Shown here: one piece after another, positions 34,032 to 44,011 of the stretch
Position numbering within the stretch: the first letter of the stretch is position 1
How the letters are laid out: each line of letters begins with the position of its first letter
Origin: Teichococcus aestuarii
GTDB taxonomy: Bacteria > Pseudomonadota > Alphaproteobacteria > Acetobacterales > Acetobacteraceae
Reading direction: 5' to 3'
Assembly (NCBI RefSeq): GCF_003116135.1
Contig: NZ_PDOA01000004.1
Location: 124,001 to 188,000 of the forward strand
DNA length: 64,000 nt
Translations under genes and position numbers: made by a program
The notes under the pieces: generated by a model
Seen by the model: only the letters and a program-made list of their open reading frames with translations
Databases searched by the model: none
What the model was told of the DNA's origin: nothing

Positions 34032-35209
34032 GCAGGACGCCGCCCCAGCCCATGCTGCCCGACCCGCCGCCCCCGCCCGCCCGCCGCGACCCGCGCCCGG
34101 CATTCCCGCCGCCACAGCAGCCCGGGCCGCGCACCGCCACGCGCAACCAGCGGCTGACGCTGGTGCTCGGCCTGCTGGCGGCCGGGCTGTTCCTGCTCTG
34201 GCTGTTCTCGACGATCCTGACGCCCTTCGTGCTGGCCGGCTGCATCGCCTATTTCCTCGACCCCTTCGCCACGCGGCTGAGCCGCCTCGGCCTGTCGCGC
34301 GGCATCGCCGCGCTGCTGCTGGTGACGGCGCTGATGGCCCTGGCGCTGCTGGCGCTGCTGCTGCTCTACCCGCTGGTCATCGCCCAGGTGGGCACGCTGC
34401 TGGCGCGGCTGCCAAGCTATGTCGCCGGCGTCGGCTCGGCGGTGCAGGAGGCGCTGACGGCGCTGGAGCAGCGCTTCGGCCCGGAGGCGTTCGACACGCG
34501 GCTGCGCGACCTGGCGGTGAGCCAGATCGGCGCCATCCTCTCCTTCCTCGGCACCTCGGCCACGCGGCTGATCGGCGGCGGCTACGCGCTGTTCAGCGTC
34601 TTCACCCTGGTGGTGGTGACGCCGGTGGTGGCCTTCTACCTGCTGCGGGACTGGCCGCGCATCATGGGGCGCATCGAGAGCTGGCTGCCGCGCCGCTCCG
34701 CCGCCACGCTGCGCCAGCTGGCCCGCGACACCGACCGGGTGCTCTCCGCCTGGCTGCGCGGGCAGCTGCTCTGCTGCGCGCTGCTGGCGGGCTACTACGC
34801 CGTGGGCCTCTCGGCCGTCGGGCTGGAGCTGGGGCTGATGGTGGGGCTGGCCTCGGGCTTCCTCACCTTCATCCCCTATGTCGGCTCGATGACCGGGCTG
34901 GCCACGGCGCTGCTGCTGGCGATCGGCCAGTTCGGCACCTGGGACGGGGTCGGGCTGGTCGCCGCCATCTTCGTCACCGGGCAGATTGTCGAGGGCTACA
35001 TCATCTATCCCCGCCTGCTGGGAGACCGGGTGGAGCTGCACGCGGTGTGGGTGATCTTCGCCCTTTTCGCCGGCGGCGTGGCCTTCGGCTTCCTCGGCGT
35101 GCTGCTGGCGGTGCCGATGGCGGCCACCCTCGGGGTGCTGGCGCGCTACTGGCTGCGGCGCTATCTGGAAAGCCCGCTCTACCTCGACCCGCCCCGAACC
35201 GGTGTGTGA
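34028..35209 (+). CDS. AI-2E/PerM family membrane transporter
   Basis: 393 residues with a Pro-rich cytoplasmic N-terminus (1-40) and about eight spans. Family-typical parts are TPFVLAGCIAYFLDPFATRL, a mostly periplasmic domain (about 115-185), FTLVVVTPVVAFYLLRDWP, GQLLCCALLAGYYAVGL, LASGFLTFIPYVGS and IVEGYIIYPRLLGDRVELH. Members are linked to autoinducer-2 export or Na+/H+ antiport; the role here is unknown. It sits between the CDP-alcohol transferase gene and hdaA with overlapping or abutting codons, as in many alphaproteobacteria. Confidence 0.9.
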   Translation: MSRTPPQPMLPDPPPPPARRDPRPAFPPPQQPGPRTATRNQRLTLVLGLLAAGLFLLWLFSTILTPFVLAGCIAYFLDPFATRLSRLGLSRGIAALLLVTALMALALLALLLLYPLVIAQVGTLLARLPSYVAGVGSAVQEALTALEQRFGPEAFDTRLRDLAVSQIGAILSFLGTSATRLIGGGYALFSVFTLVVVTPVVAFYLLRDWPRIMGRIESWLPRRSAATLRQLARDTDRVLSAWLRGQLLCCALLAGYYAVGLSAVGLELGLMVGLASGFLTFIPYVGSMTGLATALLLAIGQFGTWDGVGLVAAIFVTGQIVEGYIIYPRLLGDRVELHAVWVIFALFAGGVAFGFLGVLLAVPMAATLGVLARYWLRRYLESPLYLDPPRTGV

Positions 35210-35971
35210 ATGCCCTCCGCCCCGCACAGCCCCGGTCCCACCCCCGAAGCCCCGCCCTTGCGGCAGCTGGCGCTGCCGCTGGACCTGCCGCCCGTCTTCC
35301 AGGGCGAGGTGATGGCCGACCGCTCCAACGCCGAGGCGCGCGCCTGGCTGGGGCGGGCCTCGGCCTGGCCGGCGCAGCGCCTGGCCGTGTTCGGGCCCGC
35401 GGGGGTGGGCAAGTCCCACCTGCTGCGGCAGGAGGCGGTGGCGCGGGGCTGGCGGCTGCTCCAGGGCCCGGCCTTGCGCGGCGTGCCCGAGCCCGCCCCC
35501 ACCGCGCTCGACGACGCCGACTGCGTGGCCGAGGAGGCGGCGCTGTTCCACCTGATCAATGCCTGCGCGGCGCAGCGCCTGCCGCTGCTGCTGGCCGGGC
35601 GGCAGCCGCCCGCGCGCTGGGCGGTGGCGCTGCCCGACCTCGCCAGCCGGCTGCGCGCCACCGCGGCGGTGGGCATCGGCGAGCCGTCCGACACGCTGCT
35701 GGCGGCCCTGCTGGCGCGCCACTTCGCCGAGCGGCAGCTGCGGGTGCCGGAGGCGGTGCAGGAATGGCTGCTGGCCCGCCTGCCGCGCGAGGCCGGGGCC
35801 ATCGCCGCCGCCGCCGCGCGGCTGGACCGCGCGGCGCTGGCGGCCGGCGGCGCCGTGACCCGCGCCCTCGCCCGCGCGGCGCTGGCCGACTGGACCGGTT
35901 TCGAACCGCTCGATGACGTTTCCATGGAACCCATCGAGCCGGCCTCCCTGTCGACGCCGGCCTTGCTGTAG
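35210..35971 (+). CDS. hdaA: DnaA-homologous replication regulator HdaA
   Basis: Stimulates ATP hydrolysis by DnaA after initiation, acting with the DNA sliding clamp. Residues 19-25 (QLALPLD) match the clamp-binding motif. A DnaA-like AAA+ fold follows: Walker A GPAGVGKS (62-69), a weak Walker B region (ALDDADCV), and sensor-type DLASRLRAT. It lacks the DnaA C-terminal DNA-binding domain. The ATG directly follows the stop of the PerM-like gene. With CtrA and ChpT, this adds another cell-cycle regulator to the window. Confidence 0.9.
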   Translation: MPSAPHSPGPTPEAPPLRQLALPLDLPPVFQGEVMADRSNAEARAWLGRASAWPAQRLAVFGPAGVGKSHLLRQEAVARGWRLLQGPALRGVPEPAPTALDDADCVAEEAALFHLINACAAQRLPLLLAGRQPPARWAVALPDLASRLRATAAVGIGEPSDTLLAALLARHFAERQLRVPEAVQEWLLARLPREAGAIAAAAARLDRAALAAGGAVTRALARAALADWTGFEPLDDVSMEPIEPASLSTPALL

Positions 35972-35980
35972 TCTCGCACC

Positions 35981-38209
35981 ATGGACGCCACCGACGCACC
36001 CCCCGCCTCAACCCCCGCCTCCACCCTGGCCGAGCTTCCCCGCCCGGCCATCGCGATGAACGCGCCGGAGCGGTTCATCAACCGCGAGCTGTCCTGGCTG
36101 GACTTCAACCAGCGCGTGCTGGAGGAGGCGGCCAACCCGCACCACCCGCTGCTGGAGCGGCTGCGCTTCGTCGCCATCTCCGCCTCCAACCTGGACGAGT
36201 TCTACTCGGTGCGCGTGGCCGGGCTGGTGGGGCAGGAGCGGGCGGGCATCATCCCCTCCTCGCCGGACGGGCTGACGCCGGGGCAGCAGCTCACCGCCAT
36301 CCACGCCCGCGCCGCGGCGCTGATCGAGGAGCAGCAGGCGGGCTGGCGCAGCCTGCGGCAGCAGGCGCGCGAGGCGGGTGTCTCGGTCTGCGCCGTGGAG
36401 GAGCTGTCGGAGGCCGACCGGGGCTGGCTCGAGACCTGGTTCCTCGAGCGCGTCTTCCCGGTGCTGACGCCGCTGGCGGTCGATCCGGCGCATCCCTTCC
36501 CCTTCATCAGCAACCTGGCGCTGTGCATGGTCTTCAAGCTGGTGCGGGAGGAGGATGGCGGCACCATGCGCGCGCTGCTGCCGCTGCCCAGCCAGGTGGA
36601 GCGCTTCATCCGCCTCCCCGCCGCCGAGGACGCGCCGCAGATCACCCCCGGCACCGGCCCGATCCGCTTCGTGCTGCTGGAGGACGTGGTCACGCTGTTC
36701 CTGCCGCGCCTGTTCCCCGGCTTCATCAACGCCGAGCAGGGGCTGTTCCGCCTGATCCGCGACACCGACGTGGAGTTCGAGGAGGAGGCGGAGGACCTCG
36801 TCCGCTCCTACGAGAGCGCGCTGAAGCGGCGCCGGCGCGGCCGCGCCATCCAGCTCTCGGTCGATGCCCGCATGGCCGCCGACCTGGTGGACTTCGTGGT
36901 GGAGGAGCTGGACGCGCCGCGCGCCGAGATCTTCGTGGTCGATGGCCTGCTGGGGCTGGCGGACCTCAAGCAGCTCATCGTCGACGACCGGCCGGACCTG
37001 CTCTTCACCCCCTACACGCCGCGCTTCCCCGAGCGCATCCTCGATTTCGGCGGCGACTGCTTCGCCGCCATCCGCGCCAAGGACATCGTCGTCCACCACC
37101 CCTATGAGAGCTTCGACGTGGTGGTGCAGTTCCTGCGGCAGGCGGCGCGCGACCCCAACGTGGTGGCCATCAAGCAGACCCTCTACCGCACCAGCCGCGA
37201 CAGCCCGATCGCCCGCGCGCTGATCGAGGCGGCGGAGATGGGCAAGTCCGTCACCGCCATGGTGGAGCTGAAGGCGCGCTTCGACGAGGAGCGCAACATC
37301 GCGCTCGCGCGCGAGCTGGAGGCGGCGGGCGTGCAGGTGGTCTACGGCTTCGTCGACCTCAAGATCCACTGCAAGGTGAGCCTGGTGGTGCGGCGCGAGG
37401 GCGGCACGCTGCGCTCCTACGCGCATTTCGGCACCGGCAACTACCACCCCATCACGGCGCGCATCTACACCGACCTCAGCTTCTTCACCGCCGATTCCTC
37501 GCTGACGCGCGACGCGCAGAAGCTGTTCAACTACATGACCGGCTATGCCCGCCCCGAGGCGATGGAGAAGCTGGCCTTCGCGCCGCTGACCATCCGCCCC
37601 GCCATGCTCGGGCTGATCGAGCAGGAGATCGCCTTCGCGCAGGAGGGCAAGCCCGCGCATATCTGGCTGAAGATGAACTCGCTGGTGGACAACCAGCTGA
37701 TCGACGCGCTCTACCGCGCCAGCCAGGCGGGGGTGAAGGTGGATTGCGTGGTGCGCGGCATCTGCTGCCTGCGCCCAGGCGTGCCGGGCCTGTCCGACCA
37801 CATCCGGGTGAAGTCCATCGTCGGGCGGTTCCTCGAGCATTCGCGCATCTACGTCTTCGGCAACGGGCACCGGCTGCCCTCGCGCCGGGCGCGGGTCTAC
37901 ATCGCCTCGGCCGACTGGATGGCGCGCAACATGGATTGGCGCGTGGAGACCATGGTGCCGGTGGAGAACCCCACCGTGCACGCCCAGATCGTCGACCAGA
38001 TCATGGCGGTGAACCTGAAGGACACCGCCCAGTCCTGGCAGCTGCACGCCGATGGCGGCTGGCGCCGCCTGCCGCCGGGAGCGCAACCCGTCTCGGCCCA
38101 TGAGTATTTCATGACCAACCCCTCGCTCTCCGGCCGGGGCAGCGCCTTGCAGCGCGCCCCCGGGCGCACCGCCACGCGCCGCCGGCAGGACCGCGTCTCC
38201 CAGGACTGA
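35981..38209 (+). CDS. ppk: Polyphosphate kinase 1
   Basis: Makes and degrades polyphosphate using ATP. 742 residues with the four PPK1 domains: N-terminal [19 protein letters not shown], head domain with [12 protein letters not shown], and the C1/C2 phospholipase-D-like catalytic domains. His463 in VDLKIHCKV is the phosphohistidine candidate; [17 protein letters not shown] and [17 protein letters not shown] are further active-site motifs. The N-terminal 30 residues are non-conserved. It is followed 16 bp later by ppx, the usual pair. Confidence 0.96.
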   Translation: MDATDAPPASTPASTLAELPRPAIAMNAPERFINRELSWLDFNQRVLEEAANPHHPLLERLRFVAISASNLDEFYSVRVAGLVGQERAGIIPSSPDGLTPGQQLTAIHARAAALIEEQQAGWRSLRQQAREAGVSVCAVEELSEADRGWLETWFLERVFPVLTPLAVDPAHPFPFISNLALCMVFKLVREEDGGTMRALLPLPSQVERFIRLPAAEDAPQITPGTGPIRFVLLEDVVTLFLPRLFPGFINAEQGLFRLIRDTDVEFEEEAEDLVRSYESALKRRRRGRAIQLSVDARMAADLVDFVVEELDAPRAEIFVVDGLLGLADLKQLIVDDRPDLLFTPYTPRFPERILDFGGDCFAAIRAKDIVVHHPYESFDVVVQFLRQAARDPNVVAIKQTLYRTSRDSPIARALIEAAEMGKSVTAMVELKARFDEERNIALARELEAAGVQVVYGFVDLKIHCKVSLVVRREGGTLRSYAHFGTGNYHPITARIYTDLSFFTADSSLTRDAQKLFNYMTGYARPEAMEKLAFAPLTIRPAMLGLIEQEIAFAQEGKPAHIWLKMNSLVDNQLIDALYRASQAGVKVDCVVRGICCLRPGVPGLSDHIRVKSIVGRFLEHSRIYVFGNGHRLPSRRARVYIASADWMARNMDWRVETMVPVENPTVHAQIVDQIMAVNLKDTAQSWQLHADGGWRRLPPGAQPVSAHEYFMTNPSLSGRGSALQRAPGRTATRRRQDRVSQD

Positions 38210-38225
38210 CAGAGGACTTCCCCGC

Positions 38226-39743
38226 TTGGACCTTCCCGACCGCCATGCCGGCCTTGATCTCGCCCATCCCCCACGGGCCGGCATCGTCGACCTCGGCTCC
38301 AACTCGGTGCGCCTCGTGGTGTTCGAGGGGCGCGGGCGCAACCCGCTCGCCATTTTCAACGAGAAGGCGGTGCTCGGCCTCGGCCGTGGCCTGCAGACCA
38401 CCGGCAGGCTGAACGAGGAGGCGGTGCCCCAGGCGCTGACGGTGCTGGAGCGCTACCACGCCATCGCCCGCGCCATGGGCGCCGCGCCGCTGGAGGTGCT
38501 CGCCACCGCCGCGGTGCGCGACGCCGAGAACGGCCCCGCCTTCGCCGCCGCGCTGGCGGAGCGGATGCCGGGCGTGCCCATCCGCATCCTGGAGGGGGAG
38601 GAGGAGGCCGCCTTCTCGGCCGATGGCGTGCTGCTCGGCTTCCCGCAGGCGGACGGCATCCTGGGCGATCTCGGCGGCGGCTCGCTGGAACTGGTGGAGC
38701 TGAGCCAGGGCCGCGCCGGCGCCACCGATTCGCTGCCGCTCGGCGCCATCCGCCTGGCCGACCGGGCGGGGGGCGAGGTGGCCCGCGCCCGCGCCATCGC
38801 CGAGGCCGAGCTGGCGCGGCTGCCCTGGCTGGCGCATGGCAAGGACCGCGACCTCTACCTCGTCGGCGGCGCCTGGCGGGCGCTGGCCAAGATCCACATC
38901 GCCCAGACCGCCTATCCGCTCTCCATCGTGCACCACTACGTGCTGCGGCGGGAGGAGGCGCGCGACCTCTGCGCCGTGCTGATGACCGCCACCCGCCGCA
39001 CGCTGGAGCGGCTGCCCGGCGCCCCCTCCAAGCGGCTGCAGGATTTGCCCTTCGCCGCCGTGGCGCTGCGCCGGCTGCTGCGCGCCACCGGCGCCCGCCG
39101 CGTGGTGTTCAGCGCCAACGGGCTGCGCGAGGGCTGGTATGCCCGCCAGCTGCCCCCCGAGGTGCGGCGGGAGGACCCGCTGCTGGCCGCCGGCCGCGAG
39201 ATGGCCGCGCGCTATGGCCGCGACACGGCGCTGCCCGCCGCCCTCTCCACCTGGACGGCGCCGCTCTTCGCGCCCGAGACGCCGGATGCCGCGGCGCTGC
39301 GCCAGGCCGCCTGCTGGCTCTCCGACATCGGCAGCCACGACCACCCGGACTACCGCGCCGAGCAGAGCTTCCTGCGCGTGCTGCGCCAGCCCGGCATCGG
39401 GCTGGACCACCATGAGCGCGCCTTCCTCGCCCTGGTGGTGGCGCTGCGCTACGAGCCGGAACTCGACGCCAGCTGGCTCGGCACCGCCCGCATGCTGCTC
39501 GACTCCGCCACGCTGCGCCGGGCGGAGGTGCTGGGGGCGGCGCTGCGGCTGGCCTACACCCTCTCGGGCGGCACGCCGGGCCTGCTGGCCGGCGCCACCC
39601 TGGCCGTGCAGGACGGCACGCTGACCCTGCGGCTGGTGGAGGGGGGCGGCGTCTTCGCCGGCGATTCCGTGCAGCGCCGGGTGGAGGCGCTGGCCGCCAC
39701 GCTGGGCCTGTCCGCCGCCGTGCAGGTGGCGCCGGCGGGCTGA
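38226..39743 (+). CDS. ppx: Ppx/GppA family exopolyphosphatase
   Basis: Hydrolyses terminal phosphate from polyphosphate and possibly pppGpp. ASKHA-fold motifs: GIVDLGSNSVRLVVFE (phosphate 1), ATAAVRDAENG, ILEGEEEAAFSA and GDLGGGSLELVEL (phosphate 2). A C-terminal HD-like helical region (about 310-440) includes WLSDIGSHDHPDYRAEQS. TTG 38226 is the start, with AGAGGA 9 nt upstream; the first ATG in frame is inside the catalytic domain. It is paired with ppk, so polyphosphate synthesis and breakdown are encoded together. Confidence 0.94.
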   Translation: MDLPDRHAGLDLAHPPRAGIVDLGSNSVRLVVFEGRGRNPLAIFNEKAVLGLGRGLQTTGRLNEEAVPQALTVLERYHAIARAMGAAPLEVLATAAVRDAENGPAFAAALAERMPGVPIRILEGEEEAAFSADGVLLGFPQADGILGDLGGGSLELVELSQGRAGATDSLPLGAIRLADRAGGEVARARAIAEAELARLPWLAHGKDRDLYLVGGAWRALAKIHIAQTAYPLSIVHHYVLRREEARDLCAVLMTATRRTLERLPGAPSKRLQDLPFAAVALRRLLRATGARRVVFSANGLREGWYARQLPPEVRREDPLLAAGREMAARYGRDTALPAALSTWTAPLFAPETPDAAALRQAACWLSDIGSHDHPDYRAEQSFLRVLRQPGIGLDHHERAFLALVVALRYEPELDASWLGTARMLLDSATLRRAEVLGAALRLAYTLSGGTPGLLAGATLAVQDGTLTLRLVEGGGVFAGDSVQRRVEALAATLGLSAAVQVAPAG

Positions 39744-39789
39744 GCGGCCCGCCCCTGGCGCGCCCTCCGGCGCGACGCCCGCCCTCCGG

Positions 39790-40974
39790 TCAGCTCTGGA
39801 TCAGCTTGACCTTGCGGCCCTCGACGCCGAGGGCCAGCCGGCCGCCCTTCAGCGCCAGCGCCGCCTGGCCGAAGATCTGCCGCCGCCAGCCATGCAAAGC
39901 GGGGATCTGCGGCTCGGCCTCGGTGGCCAGCCGTTCCAGCTCGTCGGCGCTGGCGATCAGGCGGGGGGCGACATGGTGCTCCTCCGCCTTGGCGGCCAGC
40001 AGCACCTTCAGCAGCGCGATCAGCGCCGGCGAGGCGGGCGGGCCCTGGCGGGCGTCGCGCGCCGGCTCGGGCAGGGCCGATTCGGGCAGCTCGCGCGCCG
40101 TGGCCAGGGCGGCCAGCAGGCCGGCGCCGGTCTTGCCGTCGGCGAAGCCCTTGCTGATCCCCCGCGCGCGGGACAGCTCGGCCGCCGTGCTGGGGCTGGT
40201 GGCGGCGATCTCCAGCAGCGTCTCGTCCCGCACCAGGCGCTGGCGCGGGATGTTGACGCGCTGCGCCTCGCGCTCCCGCCAGGCGGCGGCGGCGCGCACG
40301 GCGGCGAGGAAGCGGCGGTTGCCGGAGCGCGGCTTGAGGCGCTCCCACGCCGTCTCGGGGTCCTGGCGGTAGGTGGCGGGGTCGGTCAGCTCCGCCATCT
40401 CCTCGGCCACCCAGGAGAGGCGGCCTTCCTCGGTCAGGCGCTCGACGAGGGCGGTGTAGACGCGGCGGAGATGGGTCACGTCGGCCGCGGCGTAGTTGAT
40501 CTGGGCGGCGGAGAGGGGGCGGGCGGCCCAGTCGGAGAAGCGGTGGGCCTTGTCGATCTGCGCGCCGGCGAGCGCCCGCACCAGGCTGTCATAGCTCGCC
40601 TGGTCGCCGAAGCCGGCCACCATGGCGGCCACCTGGGTGTCGAAGAGCGGGCGAGGGGGGGCGCCGAAGCGCAGGATGCAGATTTCCACATCCTGCCGGG
40701 CGGCATGGAACACCTTGGTCACCGCGGGGTCGGCGAACAGCTCGCCCAGCGGGGCGAGGTCGAGCCCCTCCGCCTGGGCATCGATCACCGCCACCTCCTC
40801 GGCGCCGCCGAGCTGCACCACGCACAGCTCGGGCCAATAGGTCCTCTCCCGCATGAACTCGGTATCGACCGTGACGAACGGCTCGCGCCGCAGCCGGTCG
40901 CATAGCGCGGCGAGATCCTCGGTGGTCGTGATCAGGATCGGATCGGCGTCCTGCGCCTGGGTGCGTCGGCTCAT
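39790..40974 (-). CDS. rnd: Ribonuclease D
   Basis: 3'-5' exoribonuclease for tRNA 3' maturation. The DEDDy exonuclease motifs are [17 protein letters not shown] (Asp/Glu), HAARQDVEI (Asp) and YAAADVTHL (Tyr and Asp). A long C-terminal region (about 205-390) contains the HRDC helices ([23 protein letters not shown]). 394 residues is normal for the alphaproteobacterial form. It is convergent with ppx (46-bp gap, no clear hairpin) and divergent from aspS. Confidence 0.94.
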   Translation of the reverse strand: MSRRTQAQDADPILITTTEDLAALCDRLRREPFVTVDTEFMRERTYWPELCVVQLGGAEEVAVIDAQAEGLDLAPLGELFADPAVTKVFHAARQDVEICILRFGAPPRPLFDTQVAAMVAGFGDQASYDSLVRALAGAQIDKAHRFSDWAARPLSAAQINYAAADVTHLRRVYTALVERLTEEGRLSWVAEEMAELTDPATYRQDPETAWERLKPRSGNRRFLAAVRAAAAWREREAQRVNIPRQRLVRDETLLEIAATSPSTAAELSRARGISKGFADGKTGAGLLAALATARELPESALPEPARDARQGPPASPALIALLKVLLAAKAEEHHVAPRLIASADELERLATEAEPQIPALHGWRRQIFGQAALALKGGRLALGVEGRKVKLIQS

Positions 40975-41162
40975 CGTTGGAGTGTTCTAGCGAAGCCGGG
41001 GCAAGCCGCAAAGCCTGCCCCCCGGATGAGGCGGGCGAAGAGGCGGGGCGGAGGCGCGGAAACCGGCGCCCGGGTGGGCCGGGGATGCGCTCCGCCCTTG
41101 ACATGGGGGCCTCCGGCGCCCCTTCTGCGGCCCTTTCCGTCCGAGCCTCGGGGTTTTTCACG

Positions 41163-42965
41163 ATGCACGCCTACCGCACCCATACCTGCGGCGCGCTGCG
41201 CGCCAGCGACGCGGGGCAGACCGCCCGCCTCTCCGGCTGGGTGCACCGCAAGCGCGACCATGGCGGCCTGCTCTTCATCGACCTGCGCGACCATTACGGC
41301 CTGACGCAGTGCGTCATCCCCGCCGGCTCCGACGTGTTCGCGGCCGCCGATGCGATCCGCCCCGAGAGCGTCGTCACCGTCACCGGCGAGGTGGTGGCGC
41401 GCGAGGCGGGCACGGTGAACGACAAGCTGCCGACCGGCGCCATCGAGCTGCGCGTGAAGGCGCTCGAGGTGCAGTCCGCGGCCGAGGTGCTGCCGATCCA
41501 GGTGGCGGGCGAGCAGGAATTCCCCGAGGAGCTGCGGCTGCGCTACCGCTTCCTCGACCTGCGGCGGGAGAAGCAGCACCGCAACATCATGCTGCGCGCC
41601 GGCGTCATCGCCAGCATCCGGCGGCGGATGATCGAGCAGGGCTTCACCGAGTTCCAGACGCCGATCCTGACGGCGAGCAGCCCCGAAGGCGCGCGGGACT
41701 TCCTGGTGCCCTCGCGCAACCACCCCGGCACCTTCTACGCGCTGCCGCAGGCGCCGCAGCAGTTCAAGCAGCTGGCGATGGTGGCGGGCTTCGACCGCTA
41801 CTTCCAGATCGCCCCCTGCTTCCGCGACGAGGCCAGCCGCGCCGACCGCTCCCCGGGCGAGTTCTACCAGCTCGACTTCGAGATGAGCTTCGTCACCCAG
41901 GAGGACGTCTTCGCGGCGATCGAGCCGGTGATGGAGGGCGTGTTCAACGAGTTCGGGGGGGGGCGCAAGGTGACGCCCGCGCCCTTCCCGCGCATCGCCT
42001 ACGACACCGCCATGCTCGACTACGGCTCCGACAAGCCGGACCTTCGCAACCCGCTGAAGATCACCGACGTCACGGAGAGTTTCCGTGAGTCCGGCTTCGG
42101 CCTGTTCAGCAAGGTGGTGGCGGCGGGCGGCATCGTCCGCGCCATCCCGGCGCCGGGCGCGGCGGGCAACCCGCGCGGCTTCTTCGACAAGCTGAACGAG
42201 TGGGCCCGCGCCGAGGGCGCCGGCGGCCTCGGCTACATCCAGTTCGCCGAGGAAGGCCCGAAGGGGCCGATCGCCAAGAACCTGGAGGCCGAGCGCGTCG
42301 AGGCGATCCGCGCCGCCTGCGGGCTGAAGGCGGGGGACGCCGTGTTCTTCGCCGCCGGCAAGCGCGACGAGACGCCGAAATTCGCCGGCAAGGTGCGGAC
42401 GAAGCTCGGCGAGGAGCTGGGGCTGATCGAGCAGGGCGAGTTCCGCTTCTGCTGGATCGTCGACTTCCCGATGTACGAGCTGAACGAGGAAACGAAGCAG
42501 ATCGACTTCAGCCACAACCCCTTCTCCATGCCGCAGGGGGGGCTCGAGGCGCTGAACACGATGGACCCGCTGGAGATCAAGGCCTTCCAGTACGACATCG
42601 TCTGCAACGGCATCGAGCTGTCCTCGGGCGCCATCCGCAACCACCGCCCGGACATCATGGTGCGCGCCTTCGAGATCGCCGGCTACACGGCGCAGGATGT
42701 CGAGGCGCGGTTCGGCGGCATGTTGAACGCCTTCCGCTACGGCGCGCCGCCGCATGGCGGCTCCGCCCCCGGCATCGACCGCATGGTGATGCTGCTGGCC
42801 GACGAGCCGAACATCCGCGAGGTCATCCTGTTCCCGCTGAACCAGCAGGGGCAGGACCTGATGATGGGCGCGCCCGCGGCGGTGGAGCCGGCGCGGCTTA
42901 AAGAACTCTCCATCAAGCTCGATCTGCCGCCCGCCAAGGGTGCGGCCGGGCCCAAGGCTTCCTAA
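41163..42965 (+). CDS. aspS: Aspartyl-tRNA synthetase, non-discriminating type
   Basis: Charges tRNA with Asp. The OB-fold anticodon domain (1-110) contains [19 protein letters not shown]. Class II motifs follow: [32 protein letters not shown] (motif 2) and [14 protein letters not shown] (motif 3), with the bacterial GAD insertion between. His in RDHGG, where discriminating enzymes have Leu, marks the form that also makes Asp-tRNA(Asn) for GatCAB (established family knowledge). 600 residues. A TTGACA at 41098-41103 may be a -35 element; no good -10 was found. Confidence 0.95.
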   Translation: MHAYRTHTCGALRASDAGQTARLSGWVHRKRDHGGLLFIDLRDHYGLTQCVIPAGSDVFAAADAIRPESVVTVTGEVVAREAGTVNDKLPTGAIELRVKALEVQSAAEVLPIQVAGEQEFPEELRLRYRFLDLRREKQHRNIMLRAGVIASIRRRMIEQGFTEFQTPILTASSPEGARDFLVPSRNHPGTFYALPQAPQQFKQLAMVAGFDRYFQIAPCFRDEASRADRSPGEFYQLDFEMSFVTQEDVFAAIEPVMEGVFNEFGGGRKVTPAPFPRIAYDTAMLDYGSDKPDLRNPLKITDVTESFRESGFGLFSKVVAAGGIVRAIPAPGAAGNPRGFFDKLNEWARAEGAGGLGYIQFAEEGPKGPIAKNLEAERVEAIRAACGLKAGDAVFFAAGKRDETPKFAGKVRTKLGEELGLIEQGEFRFCWIVDFPMYELNEETKQIDFSHNPFSMPQGGLEALNTMDPLEIKAFQYDIVCNGIELSSGAIRNHRPDIMVRAFEIAGYTAQDVEARFGGMLNAFRYGAPPHGGSAPGIDRMVMLLADEPNIREVILFPLNQQGQDLMMGAPAAVEPARLKELSIKLDLPPAKGAAGPKAS

Positions 42966-42977
42966 CTCTGCCGGACG

Positions 42978-43010
42978 GGCGCGCGGGGCGGGGGTTCCGC
43001 CCCGCGCGCC
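42978..43010 (+). terminator. Hairpin after aspS
   Basis: A 14-bp perfect stem (GGCGCGCGGGGCGG) closes a 5-nt loop, 12 bp after the aspS stop codon and before the eipB leader. There is no T-run. Confidence 0.65.
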
Positions 43011-43051
43011 ACGGGCCACACCCCGGCCCGGACCCCGAGAAGGATTACCCG

Positions 43052-43942
43052 ATGCGCCTGCGCGATTTCCTGGCCGGACCCCGATCCCTCCCCGCCCTGG
43101 CCCTGCTGGCGGCCCTGGGTGCCGCAGGGCCGTCCTGGCCGGGCGCCGCCCAGGCCCCCGCCGCGCCCGCCCGGCCCGAGGCCGCCAGGCCGGAGCCCGG
43201 CAAGGCCGTGCTGGAGATGGCGCCGCACCGCGCCGCCTACCGCCTGACGCTGGACCGCGCCCGCCAGGGCAGCGAGGTGATCCAGGCCGAGGGCGCCATG
43301 CTGTTCGAGGTGATGGATGCCTGCGACGGCTGGACCACCCGCCAGCGCCTGCAGCTCGTGGTGGCCGACCGCGCCGGCCAGACGGTCGAGACCGCCTCCG
43401 ACTACTCCACCTGGGAGAGCAAGGACGGCCGGCGCCTGCGCTTCACCCTGACCCAGACCGCCCAGGGCGCCGTGACCCAGCGCATCAGCGGCGAGGCGGA
43501 ACTGGAGCCGGGCGGCAAGGGCGGCACCGTGACCTACGAGGCGCCCAGCGCCAGCCAGGCGAGCCTGCCGCCCGGCACGCTGCTGCCCATGGCGCACACC
43601 ATCCGCACGCTGGAGATGGCGCGTGCCGGCCAGCGCATGCTGGTGACGCCGCTCTTCGACGGCACCAGCGAGGAAGGCGCGCAGGACAGCACCACGCTGC
43701 TCTCCTCCTGGACGCCCGCCCCCGCCGAGCCGCGCTTCCCGCTGATGGCGGGGCAGGCCAGCGCGCGGATGCGCATCGCCTTCTTCGGCAAGGATGCGGC
43801 GGCCGGCGCCAGCGCCCCGGAATACGAGGTGGGGCTGCGCTACTACGCCAATGGCGTGGCCGACGAGATGAAGATGGATTTCGGCGACTTCGCCGTGGAC
43901 GCCGCCATGCAGAGCCTGGAGCCGCTGCCGGGGCATTGCTGA
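43052..43942 (+). CDS. eipB: EipB (DUF1849) family cell-envelope integrity protein
   Basis: 296-residue periplasmic protein; family members have a beta-spiral fold and support envelope integrity. The signal peptide spans about residues 1-33 (LPALALLAALGAAG, cleavage near GAAQA). Typical sequence: HRAAYRLTLDRARQGSEV, FEVMDACDGWTTRQRL, and YSTWESKDGRRLRF. The Cys in DACDG and the C-terminal Cys in PGHC match the pair that forms the conserved disulfide. AGAAGGAT precedes the ATG. It ends at a strong intrinsic terminator. Confidence 0.88.
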   Translation: MRLRDFLAGPRSLPALALLAALGAAGPSWPGAAQAPAAPARPEAARPEPGKAVLEMAPHRAAYRLTLDRARQGSEVIQAEGAMLFEVMDACDGWTTRQRLQLVVADRAGQTVETASDYSTWESKDGRRLRFTLTQTAQGAVTQRISGEAELEPGGKGGTVTYEAPSASQASLPPGTLLPMAHTIRTLEMARAGQRMLVTPLFDGTSEEGAQDSTTLLSSWTPAPAEPRFPLMAGQASARMRIAFFGKDAAAGASAPEYEVGLRYYANGVADEMKMDFGDFAVDAAMQSLEPLPGHC

Positions 43943-43969
43943 AAATACGGAGCTGAGAAAGCCGGGAAG

Positions 43970-44001
43970 GCCGGGGGAAGGAATTCCCCCGGCTTTTTTT
44001 T
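43970..44001 (+). terminator. Strong intrinsic terminator after eipB
   Basis: A 10-bp stem GCCGGGGGAA / TTCCCCCGGC with GGAA loop is followed by eight T residues (43994-44001). It is the clearest factor-independent terminator in the window and lies 27 bp after the stop codon. Confidence 0.93.
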
Positions 44002-44011
44002 CGCCGCTGCC

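Noticed and set aside
36008-38401. Roughly 800-codon open frame antisense to ppk, and similar ones opposite ureC, aspS, cioA and the MATE gene
   Set aside because: They mirror conserved genes, have no recognisable protein features, and arise from the third-position GC bias of this genome.
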